Part shown: piece by piece, positions 40,918-48,936 of the stretch
Numbering within the stretch: the first letter of the stretch is position 1
Layout of the letters: every line of letters begins with the position of its first letter
From: Oscillospiraceae bacterium
Lineage (GTDB): Bacteria > Bacillota > Clostridia > Oscillospirales > Oscillospiraceae
NCBI GenBank assembly: GCA_017521485.1
Contig: JAFXCL010000033.1
Coordinates: 1 to 62,781 of the forward strand
Direction of reading: 5' to 3'
Length of the DNA stretch: 62,781 nucleotides
Notes under the pieces: generated by a model
Databases searched by the model: none
The model's input: the letters and a program-made list of their open reading frames with translations, nothing else
Told to the model about the DNA's origin: nothing
Program-made: the position numbers and the translations under genes

Positions 40918-42234
40918 ATGCTTAAAGTTGCAAAATTCGGCGGCTCTTCTATGGCAGACGCCGGTCAGTACCGGAAGGTACGGGATATCCTGGTCTCTGA
41001 CGATGCCCGCCGGGTGGTGGTGGTTTCCGCCGCCGGTAAGCGGGATAAGAACGACCACAAGCTCACAGACCTGCTGTATCTGTGCTACGCCCACCTGCAG
41101 TACGGTGTGGACTGCACCCCTGTTTTTGATATGATCACCTCCCGGTATCTGGAGATCCGGGATGATCTGAAGCTGGAGCTGGATCTGGAAACAGAGTTTG
41201 CAGAGCTCAAGCAGCAGCTAATCGCTAAGCAGATCACACAGGATGCCCTCGTCAGCCGTGGCGAGTACTTCTCCGCCAAGCTGATGGCTGCCTTCCTGGG
41301 TTTCCAGTTTGTAGATGCCGCCGACTGGGTCAAGTTCAATATGGACGGCTCTGTCAATGAAGAAACTTCCTATGCTGCCCTGAAAAATGCAGTTAAGGGT
41401 GCCGGTATCGTCACCCCCGGCTTCTACGGCGTGATGCCCAACGGTGCGATCCGCACCTTCTCCAGAGGTGGCAGTGACATCACCGGCGCACTGGCAGCCG
41501 CCGCGCTGGATGCAGATGTATACGAAAACTGGACCGATGTGTCCGGTATTCTGATGGCTGACCCCCGGATCGTAGAAAATCCCCAGCCTATCCCCGAGGT
41601 TACCTACGACGAGCTGCGGGAGCTGAGCTACTCCGGCGCACAGGTGCTCCACGAGGGTACGATCTTCCCCGTCCGGGAGAAGAACATCCCCTTAAACATC
41701 CGCAATACCAATGCACCCGACGACCCCGGCACAATGATCCAGGAAAGCTTCGATACGGACGCAGATCCCAACCTGTTCATCACCGGTATTACCGGCAAGA
41801 AGGATTTCACCATCATCTCCCTGTCCAAGCGGGGACTGAGCAACGAGATCGGCACACTGCGCAAGGTCCTGTCCGTTCTGGAAAAGTACAATATTTCTGT
41901 GGACTATGTTCCCAACGGCATCGACAGTGTTTCCGTGGTGGTATCTACCGAAGCCATTGCCAATGATCTGTACTCTGTTCTGGCGGAGATCCAGCAGGAT
42001 GTGCATCCTGACTCTCTGGAAGTTCAGGACCAGATCGCTGTGGTTGCCGCTGTGGGCCGCCGGATGGCATTCCGTCCCGGTACTTCCGGTAAGGTCTTTG
42101 CCGCACTGGGTCAGGCTGGCATCAACATCCGTATGATCAACCAAGGTCCGGACGAACTGAACATCATCTTTGGCGTGGATAACAAGGACTTTGCCGAGGC
42201 TATCCGCGTGCTGTACAACAGCTTCGTAAAATAA
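40918..42234 (+). CDS. lysC: Aspartate kinase
   Basis: A 438-residue protein. The kinase domain begins with VAKFGGSSMADAGQYRK and has SRGEYFSAKLMAAFL, TFSRGGSDITGA and the ENWTDVSGI/DPRIV ATP-site loop. Two C-terminal ACT domains (about residues 300-438, ISLSKRGLSNEIGTLRKVLSVLEKYNISVDYVPNG and AVVAAVGRRM...) provide allosteric control. It catalyses the first step from aspartate to lysine, threonine and methionine. It lies 28 nt after hom. Confidence 0.95.
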   Translation: MLKVAKFGGSSMADAGQYRKVRDILVSDDARRVVVVSAAGKRDKNDHKLTDLLYLCYAHLQYGVDCTPVFDMITSRYLEIRDDLKLELDLETEFAELKQQLIAKQITQDALVSRGEYFSAKLMAAFLGFQFVDAADWVKFNMDGSVNEETSYAALKNAVKGAGIVTPGFYGVMPNGAIRTFSRGGSDITGALAAAALDADVYENWTDVSGILMADPRIVENPQPIPEVTYDELRELSYSGAQVLHEGTIFPVREKNIPLNIRNTNAPDDPGTMIQESFDTDADPNLFITGITGKKDFTIISLSKRGLSNEIGTLRKVLSVLEKYNISVDYVPNGIDSVSVVVSTEAIANDLYSVLAEIQQDVHPDSLEVQDQIAVVAAVGRRMAFRPGTSGKVFAALGQAGINIRMINQGPDELNIIFGVDNKDFAEAIRVLYNSFVK

Positions 42235-42245
42235 TATATAATCTA

Positions 42246-42267
42246 GGGGCGACCCTCCCGGTCGCCC
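42246..42267. repeat. GC-rich hairpin between lysC and asd
   Basis: GGGCGACC, CTCC, CGGTCGCCC. It lies inside the operon, so it probably acts as a processing or attenuation hairpin, not a full terminator: there is no T-run. Confidence 0.5.
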
Positions 42268-42292
42268 TGCTCAATATTTGGAGGTAATAACA

Positions 42293-43297
42293 ATGGGTAA
42301 GCTTTATACCGTTGCTGTTCTGGGCGCAACCGGCGCTGTGGGACAGGAAATGATCAAAATTCTGGAGGAGCGCAACTTCCCCGTGGGTAAGCTCGTTCCC
42401 CTTGCCAGTGCCCGCAGTGCAGGCAAGACCCTGAAGTTCAAGGGCGAGGATGTCACCATTGGACTGGCTTGCGATGAGGCATTTGAGGGTGTGGATATTG
42501 TTCTGGGCGCCGTGGAAAATGACATCGCCCAGAAGTTCGCTCCCGCAATCGTCAAGGCTGGCGCTGTGTTCGTGGACAACTCTTCCGCTTTCCGTATGGA
42601 CCCCAAGGTTCCTCTGATCGTTCCTGAGGTCAACGCCGAGGATGTAAAATGGCACAACGGCATCATCTCTAACCCCAACTGCTCCACCATCATTACCATC
42701 ACTGCTGTCAACGCCCTCAACAAGCTCTCCCCCATTAAGGCAATGACCGCTTCTACTTATCAGGCTGTTTCCGGCGCCGGTGCCGGCGGTCCTATCGAGC
42801 TGATGGGCGAGGTGGAAGCTCTTAGTAAGGGCGAGACCTACGAGCCTAAGATCTTCCCCTATCAGATCGCTTTCAACCTGATCCCCCAGATCGGCGGTGA
42901 GGCTTATGAAGGCTACACCAGCGAGGAAATGAAGATGCAGAACGAGGGCAGAAAGATCATGCACCTGCCCGAGCTGAATGTTACCTGCACCTGTATCCGT
43001 GTGCCTGTCGTACGCAGTCATTCCATTTCCGTGAGTGTGAAGTTCGATAAGCCTGTGACGGTTGAAGAAGTTCGGGAAGTGATCGCTAATGCCCCCGGCT
43101 GTAAGCTGGTGGACGATCTTGCTAAGAAGCAGTACCCCATGCCTCTGGACACCACCGATCAGGATATCGTGTTCGTGGGCCGTATCCGTCCCGACCTGAC
43201 CGATCCCTGCGGTATCAGCCTGTGGTGCTGCGGCGACCAGGTCCGCAAGGGTGCTGCCACCAACTGCATCCAGATCGCAGAACTGCTGGTAAAATAA
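42293..43297 (+). CDS. asd: Aspartate-semialdehyde dehydrogenase
   Basis: A 334-residue protein. The NADP-binding motif is VAVLGATGAVGQEM, the catalytic Cys lies in SNPNCSTIITI, and the catalytic His region is RVPVVRSHS. It forms aspartate semialdehyde, the branch point feeding Hom and the lysine pathway. The ATG at 42293 follows GGAGG by 8 nt; an in-frame TTG at 42278 overlaps that site and is rejected. It is the last gene of hom-lysC-asd. Confidence 0.95.
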   Translation: MGKLYTVAVLGATGAVGQEMIKILEERNFPVGKLVPLASARSAGKTLKFKGEDVTIGLACDEAFEGVDIVLGAVENDIAQKFAPAIVKAGAVFVDNSSAFRMDPKVPLIVPEVNAEDVKWHNGIISNPNCSTIITITAVNALNKLSPIKAMTASTYQAVSGAGAGGPIELMGEVEALSKGETYEPKIFPYQIAFNLIPQIGGEAYEGYTSEEMKMQNEGRKIMHLPELNVTCTCIRVPVVRSHSISVSVKFDKPVTVEEVREVIANAPGCKLVDDLAKKQYPMPLDTTDQDIVFVGRIRPDLTDPCGISLWCCGDQVRKGAATNCIQIAELLVK

Positions 43298-43304
43298 AAT
43301 ACAA

Positions 43305-43337
43305 AAAGACGCATTCGGATGAATGCGTCTTTTTAAA
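43305..43337 (+). terminator. Terminator after asd
   Basis: AAAAAGACGCATTC, GGAT, GAATGCGTCTTTTT; a perfect stem. Confidence 0.92.
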
Positions 43338-43350
43338 TGCAAAATGCACC

Positions 43351-43374
43351 GGGAGGGGCAATGCCCCTCCCCTA
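43351..43374. repeat. GGGAGGGGCAATGCCCCTCCC hairpin repeat
   Basis: A perfect palindrome sitting between asd and mgtE. Close relatives lie at 57720 and 16293. It may act as a terminator for the minus-strand mgtE. Confidence 0.6.
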
Positions 43375-43384
43375 AAATTCAATA

Positions 43385-44761
43385 TCAAATATTCAGAAGC
43401 ATTTTTGCAGCCAGGAAGTAGACAAGGAGCGACACCGCATCCACGATGGATGTGATGAAGGGGCTTGCCATCACTGCCGGGTCTAATTTCAGCGCCTTTG
43501 CGCCCAATGGCAGCACTGCGCCGACAATTTTTGCCAGCAGAACTGTAATAAACAAAGCAATGCACACCACTGCATCGATCATCAGGGTAATATCCTCATT
43601 TCCCAGCAGCAGTCGGTCTACTAGCCAGATCTTTCCGAAGCAGACCACTGCCAGCGCAAGGCCGCAAAGCACCGCGGTGCGGATCTCTTTCCACATCACC
43701 CGGGGCAGATCTGCAAACCGCAATTCTCCCAAGCTCAGCGCACGGATCACCGTAACCGAGGACTGGGAGCCGGAGTTACCGCCTGTGCCCATCAGCATGG
43801 GGATAAAGGCAGTCAGCGCCACCTGGGCTGCCAGGGAATCTTCAAAGCCGGTGATGATCATACCGGTGAAGGTTGCAGACACCATCAGTAGCATCAGCCA
43901 GGGGATGCGGTTTTTGAACAACTCCCAGACCGTGCTTTTCAGGTAAGTCTTTTCCGAGGGCAGCATACCGCCCATCATTTCGATATCCTCGGTAGCCTCC
44001 TCTTCCATAACGTCCATTGCGTCATCGAAGGTAACGATACCCACCATCCGGTTTTCTCCGTCCACCACCGGCAGCGCCAGAAAATCGTACTTGCGGAACA
44101 TCTGTCCTACTTCTTCCTGGTCTGTATGGGTGGTAACGGAAATAATATTTTCGATCATCAGTTCCCGGATGGGCATTTCATCGTCCGGCGCAAGGAGCAG
44201 ATCCTTTACTGTCACCAATCCGATCAGCTTTCTGCCTTCGGTCACATAGCAGGTGTAGATCGTCTCCTTGTCCACGCCCTGCCGGCGGATGCGTAAAATC
44301 GCCTCCTCCACCGTCATATCCGGGCGCAGGGAGACATATTCCGTAGTCATAATCGAGCCGGCGGAATTTTCCGGATACCGCAATATCTGATTGATGGATC
44401 TGCGCATTTCCGGATCAGCCTGACGCAAAATACGCTTTACCACATTGGCGGGCATTTCTTCTACCAGATCTGCCGCATCGTCCACATATAATTCGTCAAT
44501 AATTTCCTTAAGCTCATTATCGGAAAAACTGCGGATCAGCAGTTCCTGCGCATCCACATCCATTTCCACAAAGCTCTCTGCCGCCAGCTCTTTCGGCAGC
44601 AGGCGGAACAAAAGAGGAATCTTCTGCTCCTCCAGAGAAGAGAAAAATGCCGCAATATCCGCCGGGTTCAGTGTACCCAGAACATCCCGGGCGGTGGAAT
44701 ACTTCTTCTCCTCCAGCATTTTAATCAGTGTTTTTTCAACGATCTCAAACCGTTCTGTCAT
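43385..44761 (-). CDS. mgtE: MgtE magnesium transporter
   Basis: A 458-residue protein with the MgtE layout: a superhelical N-domain (residues 1-130), a CBS pair (about residues 135-260, with IMTTEYVSLRPDMTVEEA and MIENIISVTTHTDQEE), then five transmembrane helices with the GTGGNSGSQSSVTVIRALSLGE pore motif. The CBS and N domains close the channel when Mg2+ is high. It is preceded by a leader with a small ORF and possible pseudoknot, which suggests extra control. Confidence 0.95.
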   Translation of the reverse strand: MTERFEIVEKTLIKMLEEKKYSTARDVLGTLNPADIAAFFSSLEEQKIPLLFRLLPKELAAESFVEMDVDAQELLIRSFSDNELKEIIDELYVDDAADLVEEMPANVVKRILRQADPEMRRSINQILRYPENSAGSIMTTEYVSLRPDMTVEEAILRIRRQGVDKETIYTCYVTEGRKLIGLVTVKDLLLAPDDEMPIRELMIENIISVTTHTDQEEVGQMFRKYDFLALPVVDGENRMVGIVTFDDAMDVMEEEATEDIEMMGGMLPSEKTYLKSTVWELFKNRIPWLMLLMVSATFTGMIITGFEDSLAAQVALTAFIPMLMGTGGNSGSQSSVTVIRALSLGELRFADLPRVMWKEIRTAVLCGLALAVVCFGKIWLVDRLLLGNEDITLMIDAVVCIALFITVLLAKIVGAVLPLGAKALKLDPAVMASPFITSIVDAVSLLVYFLAAKMLLNI

Positions 44762-44784
44762 CCGGTGTCCTCCTTCATTTTGAT

Positions 44785-44877
44785 TTAAGAAGCAAGCACG
44801 CGGACCATCAGCGGATGCCCATTACAGACGGGCAGACTACTTCGGTCCGGTATATTTCCGCTACTGCCAGCGTCCAT
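44785..44877 (-). CDS. 30-codon leader ORF upstream of mgtE
   Basis: The ATG at 44877 lies 6 nt after a perfect AGGAGGG. It encodes 30 residues beginning MDAGSSGNIPDRSSLP and ending in MVRVLAS, then TAA, 23 nt before mgtE. Its codons overlap an RNA fold: an AGCGGA/TCCGCT stem and a CGGACC/GGTCCG stem interleave as a pseudoknot around a GCCC/GGGC hairpin. It may be a regulatory leader peptide, or the ORF may be incidental to a structured RNA. No Mg2+ M-box consensus is recognised. Confidence 0.55.
   Translation of the reverse strand: MDAGSSGNIPDRSSLPVCNGHPLMVRVLAS
44801..44862 (-). promoter_or_regulatory. Predicted pseudoknot in mgtE leader RNA
   Basis: Along the minus-strand transcript: AGCGGA (44862-44857), CGGACC (44849-44844), hairpin GCCC/GGGC (44833-44817), TCCGCT (44815-44810), GGTCCG (44806-44801). 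The first pairs with the fourth and the second with the fifth, giving crossing helices of 6 bp each. The structure is inferred by eye. Confidence 0.45.
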
Positions 44878-44912
44878 AATTTTCCCTCCTTTTTGAAAAA
44901 ACAGATATTATT

Positions 44913-44942
44913 ATTGTACTTCTCTGCAGCCGTCTTTGTCAA
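44913..44942 (-). promoter_or_regulatory. Promoter of mgtE leader
   Basis: On the minus strand, TTGACA, 18 nt, TACAAT. Transcription would start near 44906, giving a leader of about 145 nt with the small ORF close to its 5' end. Confidence 0.75.
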
Positions 44943-45138
44943 GGTGGGGAAGCAGATATTTTCCTTGAAGAAATCTTTCTGTCGAAAAAACCGGAATTGT
45001 GAGGAAGCGGCTGTGAAATCTGTCAAAAAGTTTATCTAGACTTTAGACATATTGACTCTTTTCTAAACGGCTTTTTTATGTTATTCTATAGGTGGCGGTA
45101 TATTGCCGTTAAGTCCGTAAACTTAAGGAGTTGTCATT

Positions 45139-46329
45139 ATGTATTTCCAGAAAAAACGCTGCATTGCAATGCTTCTGGCCGGCGGTCAGGGAAGCCGTCT
45201 TAAGGTCCTGACCGAAAAGACCGCAAAACCTGCTGTTCCCTTCGGGGGAAAATACCGCATTATCGATTTTCCACTTAGTAACTGCGTCAACTCCGGTATT
45301 GATACTGTAGGCATCCTGACCCAATATCAGCCTCTGGAGCTCAATGAGTACATAGGCAACGGCCAGCCTTGGGGACTGAACAAGACCCACAGCTGCGCAC
45401 AGGTTCTGCCTCCCTATGAGCGGCACGATAAAAAAAGCGGCTGGTATAAAGGCACAGCCAATGCAATCTATCAAAATATCGACTTTATTGAGCGCTTTGA
45501 TCCGGATTATGTGGTGATTTTGTCCGGTGACCATATTTACAAAATGGACTATGCCGCGATGGTGGCATATCACGAGGAAAATAATGCCTCCTGCACCATT
45601 GCGGTCCGGGATGTTCCCTTAAAAGAAGCCTCCCGGTTTGGCATTCTAAACACCAACCCCGATGGCACGATCTATGAATTCGAGGAAAAGCCGAAAAAGC
45701 CCAAGTCCACCAACGCCTCTATGGGTATTTATGTGTTCAACTGGGATGTGCTCCGTCAGGCACTGATCGCTGACGAGGACGACGACACATCCTCTAATGA
45801 TTTCGGCAAGAATATTATCCCCAATCTCCTAAACGCCGGTCACAAAATGATGGCCTATACCTTCGACGGCTACTGGAAGGATGTGGGAACGATTGATTCT
45901 TTGTGGGAAGCCAATATGGAACTTCTGGGCAAAGACCCGGAATTCAACATCCGGGGTGACGAACGCAGCAAGATCTGCGCCCGGAACAACGCCCTCCCCT
46001 CCTCCTATATTGACGCACAGGCAAGCATTTCAGGTAGTTTCATTGCTGAAGGCTCTGAAATCTACGGAACGGTCCGCCACAGTGTGATCTCCATAGGCTG
46101 CTCTGTGGGAGAAGGTGCGCTGGTAGAGGACAGTGTGGTAATGCCCGGTGTTGTGATCGAATCCGGTGCCATCGTCCGCCACGCCATTCTGGGCGAAAAC
46201 AGCAAGGTCTGCCGCAATGCCGTGGTAGGCGGCGCATTTGCCCCCAACGAGAAAAAGCAGATCAGCGTCACTTCCAAGGGTGCTGTGGTAGAGGCCGGTA
46301 CAGCTTTGCTGCCCGGAGAAATGCTGTAA
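45139..46329 (+). CDS. glgC: Glucose-1-phosphate adenylyltransferase catalytic subunit
   Basis: A 396-residue protein. The nucleotidyltransferase N-domain has [37 protein letters not shown], the [10 protein letters not shown] metal site and [17 protein letters not shown] left-handed beta-helix follows at the C-terminus (about residues 290-396). It makes ADP-glucose for glycogen. It is first of the glgC-glgD-glgA-GH13 cluster; 13 nt separate it from glgD. The ribosome binding site is AAGGAG. Confidence 0.96.
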   Translation: MYFQKKRCIAMLLAGGQGSRLKVLTEKTAKPAVPFGGKYRIIDFPLSNCVNSGIDTVGILTQYQPLELNEYIGNGQPWGLNKTHSCAQVLPPYERHDKKSGWYKGTANAIYQNIDFIERFDPDYVVILSGDHIYKMDYAAMVAYHEENNASCTIAVRDVPLKEASRFGILNTNPDGTIYEFEEKPKKPKSTNASMGIYVFNWDVLRQALIADEDDDTSSNDFGKNIIPNLLNAGHKMMAYTFDGYWKDVGTIDSLWEANMELLGKDPEFNIRGDERSKICARNNALPSSYIDAQASISGSFIAEGSEIYGTVRHSVISIGCSVGEGALVEDSVVMPGVVIESGAIVRHAILGENSKVCRNAVVGGAFAPNEKKQISVTSKGAVVEAGTALLPGEML

Positions 46330-46342
46330 GGAGGTAATCAAT

Positions 46343-47455
46343 ATGAATGTAATGGGTATTATTTTCGCAAACGACGGCTCCTTAGGCTCTCTGACCGCCC
46401 AGCGCACAATGGCAAGCCTGCCCTTCGGCGGCCGCTACCGTCAGGTGGACTTTGCCCTGTCCAATCTTGCCGCCATCGGCGTGCGCCATGTGGGCATTGT
46501 TACCCGCCACCACTACCAGTCCCTTGTGAACCATATCGGTTCCGGTGAGGAATGGGGTATGGAGCTGGAAGAGGGCGGTCTGGAATTTTTGACCCCCTAT
46601 GCCATGAGCAAGACCGACACCTATCGGGGCAAGCTGGAGTCCCTCCATGCCGCAATGGGCTTCTTGGAGTACGGTGCAGAAGATGAACACCTGGTGATGA
46701 TCGATTCTTCTGTTCTGAGCAATATCGATCTTTCCGACGTGATCGCCAAGCACATTGCCAGTGGCAAGGATGTGACGGTGGTTACCAAAGCCGGTGTGTG
46801 CAACGGCAAACAGCAGTTTGATCTGGCTATGAAGCTGGACAAGAACGGGAATATTTCCGATATGGCTGTTGACTATGCTGCGCCTGCCGATTATGTGGCG
46901 TCTATGGATATTTATGTGGTAAGCAAAAAGTGGCTTGCCCAACAGGTGAAGGAGCATATTGCCCACAATCTGTACCATATGGACCGGGATCTGGTGCTGG
47001 GTCAGTGGCAGAAAGGCGCGATCACGGTAAATCCCTATGTCTTCCCCGGTGAAGTGCTGTTTACTGAATCTGTGGATGATTATTTTGCAAACAACCTTTC
47101 TCTGCTGGATAAAAAGATGCGCCACGATCTGTTTGGCTACAACCATCCGGTGTACACCAAAGTCCGTGACCGCGTACCTACCTACTACGGCGAAAGCTGT
47201 GTTGTAGAAAACTGTCTGGTTGCCGACGGCTGTATGCTTGACGGCAATGTAAAAAACAGCATTCTGTTCCGGCAGGTATCCATCTGCGCCGGTGCAGAGG
47301 TAGAAAACTGTGTGATTATGAACGATACTGTAGTGGGAGAAAACAGTGAGCTGAAATATGTGATCCTGGACAAGGATGTGACCGTCCGTCCGGGCGCACG
47401 GCTGATCGGCACGCCCCATAATCCCATTGTAGTCAAGAGAGGAGATACTGTATGA
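46343..47455 (+). CDS. glgD: GlgD, ADP-glucose pyrophosphorylase paralogue
   Basis: A 370-residue GlgC paralogue. The fold and FGGRYRQVDFALSNL motif are kept. However, the pyrophosphorylase loop GGxGxRL is replaced (FANDGSLGSLTAQRTM), so it is likely a regulatory or weakly active subunit that pairs with GlgC, as known in Firmicutes GlgCD. A beta-helix C-terminus is present. It overlaps glgA by 4 nt. Confidence 0.94.
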   Translation: MNVMGIIFANDGSLGSLTAQRTMASLPFGGRYRQVDFALSNLAAIGVRHVGIVTRHHYQSLVNHIGSGEEWGMELEEGGLEFLTPYAMSKTDTYRGKLESLHAAMGFLEYGAEDEHLVMIDSSVLSNIDLSDVIAKHIASGKDVTVVTKAGVCNGKQQFDLAMKLDKNGNISDMAVDYAAPADYVASMDIYVVSKKWLAQQVKEHIAHNLYHMDRDLVLGQWQKGAITVNPYVFPGEVLFTESVDDYFANNLSLLDKKMRHDLFGYNHPVYTKVRDRVPTYYGESCVVENCLVADGCMLDGNVKNSILFRQVSICAGAEVENCVIMNDTVVGENSELKYVILDKDVTVRPGARLIGTPHNPIVVKRGDTV

Positions 47456-48894
47456 GAATCGCGGTCCTTGCCTCCGAAGGCGCGCCATACTGCAAATCCG
47501 GTGGCTTGGGCGATGTGATGGAGGCACTGCCTGCTGCCCTTTCCCGGATCGACGGAAATGAAGTGGTGCTGATTCTTCCTTATTATAAGAAGATCAAGGA
47601 AAATCCCGCTTACGAAGTAGAGCAGGTGGCTCAGTTTGATGTGGACTTGGGCTGGCGGCGGCAGTATGCCGGTGTCCTGAAGCTTAAAAACCGGAAAGAC
47701 AATGTGCAGGTCTATTTTATTGACAGTCTGTACTATTTCGGTGGTCGCGACGGTGCGATCTACGGCCATCTGGATGACGGTGAACGGTTCGCATTTTTCT
47801 CCAAGGCCTGTCTGATCGGTCTTGCCGTTATGAATTTCATCCCCGATGTGATCCAGTGCAACGACTGGCAGACTGCTCCTGTTCCGGTGCTTCTGAAGGC
47901 CCAGTTCGGCGCTTGCTTTGGAAACACCCGGTGTATGTTCACCATCCATAACATTGAATATCAGGGCTGGGCAAGCGCTGACTTCTTCGACGATGTGCTG
48001 GCACTGCCGGAGGAATACCGTCTCCGCTTGGATATGAGCGGTGCGGTCAATGTGATGAAGGGTGCGATCGAAGCTTGCGATATGGTCACCACAGTCTCTG
48101 AAAGCTACGCAAAGGAACTGATGTACCCCTACTATGCCCACGGTCTGGACAGCGTGATCGCAGGTAACTGCGGAAAGCTCACCGGTATCACCAACGGCAT
48201 TGACACCGGCACATTCAATCCGGAGACTGACCCGGCTCTGCCTGCCCATTATAACGCCCAAAGCATTGCTGTAGGCAAAGCCGCCTGTAAGGCAGCTCTG
48301 CAAAAGGAAGTAGGACTGCCGGTCCGGGAGGATGTTCCTGTGCTGGTAATGGTGACCCGCCTTGCCGGACACAAGGGTCTGGACCTGCTGTGCCACATTG
48401 GCTACCGGCTGATGCAGGAGGATTGCCAGCTTGTAATTTTAGGTACCGGCGAAGCCCATTACGAGAATTTCTTCCGGGAGCTTGCCAGAAAGTTCCCCAA
48501 AAAAGCAGCCGCAAAAATCACTTTTGATCTGGGCCTTGCCTCCCGCATTTATGCCGGCGGCGACATTTATCTGATGCCCTCCAAATCTGAGCCTTGCGGC
48601 CTGAGCCAGATGAATGCTATGCGCTACGGTACTGTTCCGGTGGTCCACGCCACCGGCGGTCTGCGGGACACCGTTCCCCCTTGCGATAAAGAAGGCAAGG
48701 GCGGTCTTGGCTTTACTTTCCAGAGCTACAATGCAGACGATTTTTACGGTGCGCTGCAAAATGCCCTGCGCCTGTACCACAACGATCCGGATGCTTTCCG
48801 GGCATTGCAGGTAACTGATATGCAGCAGGACTTCAGCTGGAACGTTCCCGCCGGACGGTATATGGAGCTTTTCAGAAAAATGCTCGGTCATTAA
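47452..48894 (+). CDS. glgA: Glycogen synthase (GT5)
   Basis: A 480-residue GT-B enzyme. The N-domain ADP-glucose motif is YCKSGGLGDVMEALP (residues 14-28). The C-domain has VTRLAGHKGLDLL, and SKSEPCGLSQMNAMRYGT carries the conserved acidic donor-site residues. It extends alpha-1,4-glucan using ADP-glucose from GlgC/GlgD. It is translated by overlap with glgD. A small terminator-like hairpin follows before the GH13 gene. Confidence 0.96.
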   Translation: MRIAVLASEGAPYCKSGGLGDVMEALPAALSRIDGNEVVLILPYYKKIKENPAYEVEQVAQFDVDLGWRRQYAGVLKLKNRKDNVQVYFIDSLYYFGGRDGAIYGHLDDGERFAFFSKACLIGLAVMNFIPDVIQCNDWQTAPVPVLLKAQFGACFGNTRCMFTIHNIEYQGWASADFFDDVLALPEEYRLRLDMSGAVNVMKGAIEACDMVTTVSESYAKELMYPYYAHGLDSVIAGNCGKLTGITNGIDTGTFNPETDPALPAHYNAQSIAVGKAACKAALQKEVGLPVREDVPVLVMVTRLAGHKGLDLLCHIGYRLMQEDCQLVILGTGEAHYENFFRELARKFPKKAAAKITFDLGLASRIYAGGDIYLMPSKSEPCGLSQMNAMRYGTVPVVHATGGLRDTVPPCDKEGKGGLGFTFQSYNADDFYGALQNALRLYHNDPDAFRALQVTDMQQDFSWNVPAGRYMELFRKMLGH

Positions 48895-48900
48895 CACCAC

Positions 48901-48926
48901 AGCCCCCTTGCAAAAGGGGGCTTTTA
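48901..48926 (+). terminator. Hairpin between glgA and GH13 gene
   Basis: AGCCCCCTTGCAAAAGGGGGCT followed by TTTA. It may reduce read-through into the GH13 gene. Confidence 0.65.
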
Positions 48927-48936
48927 AGGAGTACCA

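Noticed and set aside
44762-45026. M-box (ykoK) magnesium riboswitch before mgtE
   Set aside because: The leader is only about 145 nt and I cannot find the conserved M-box core; a different structure and a small ORF occupy it.
44808-45026. 72-codon open frame upstream of mgtE on the minus strand
   Set aside because: It spans the mgtE promoter and is in a different frame from the leader ORF with the good ribosome binding site.
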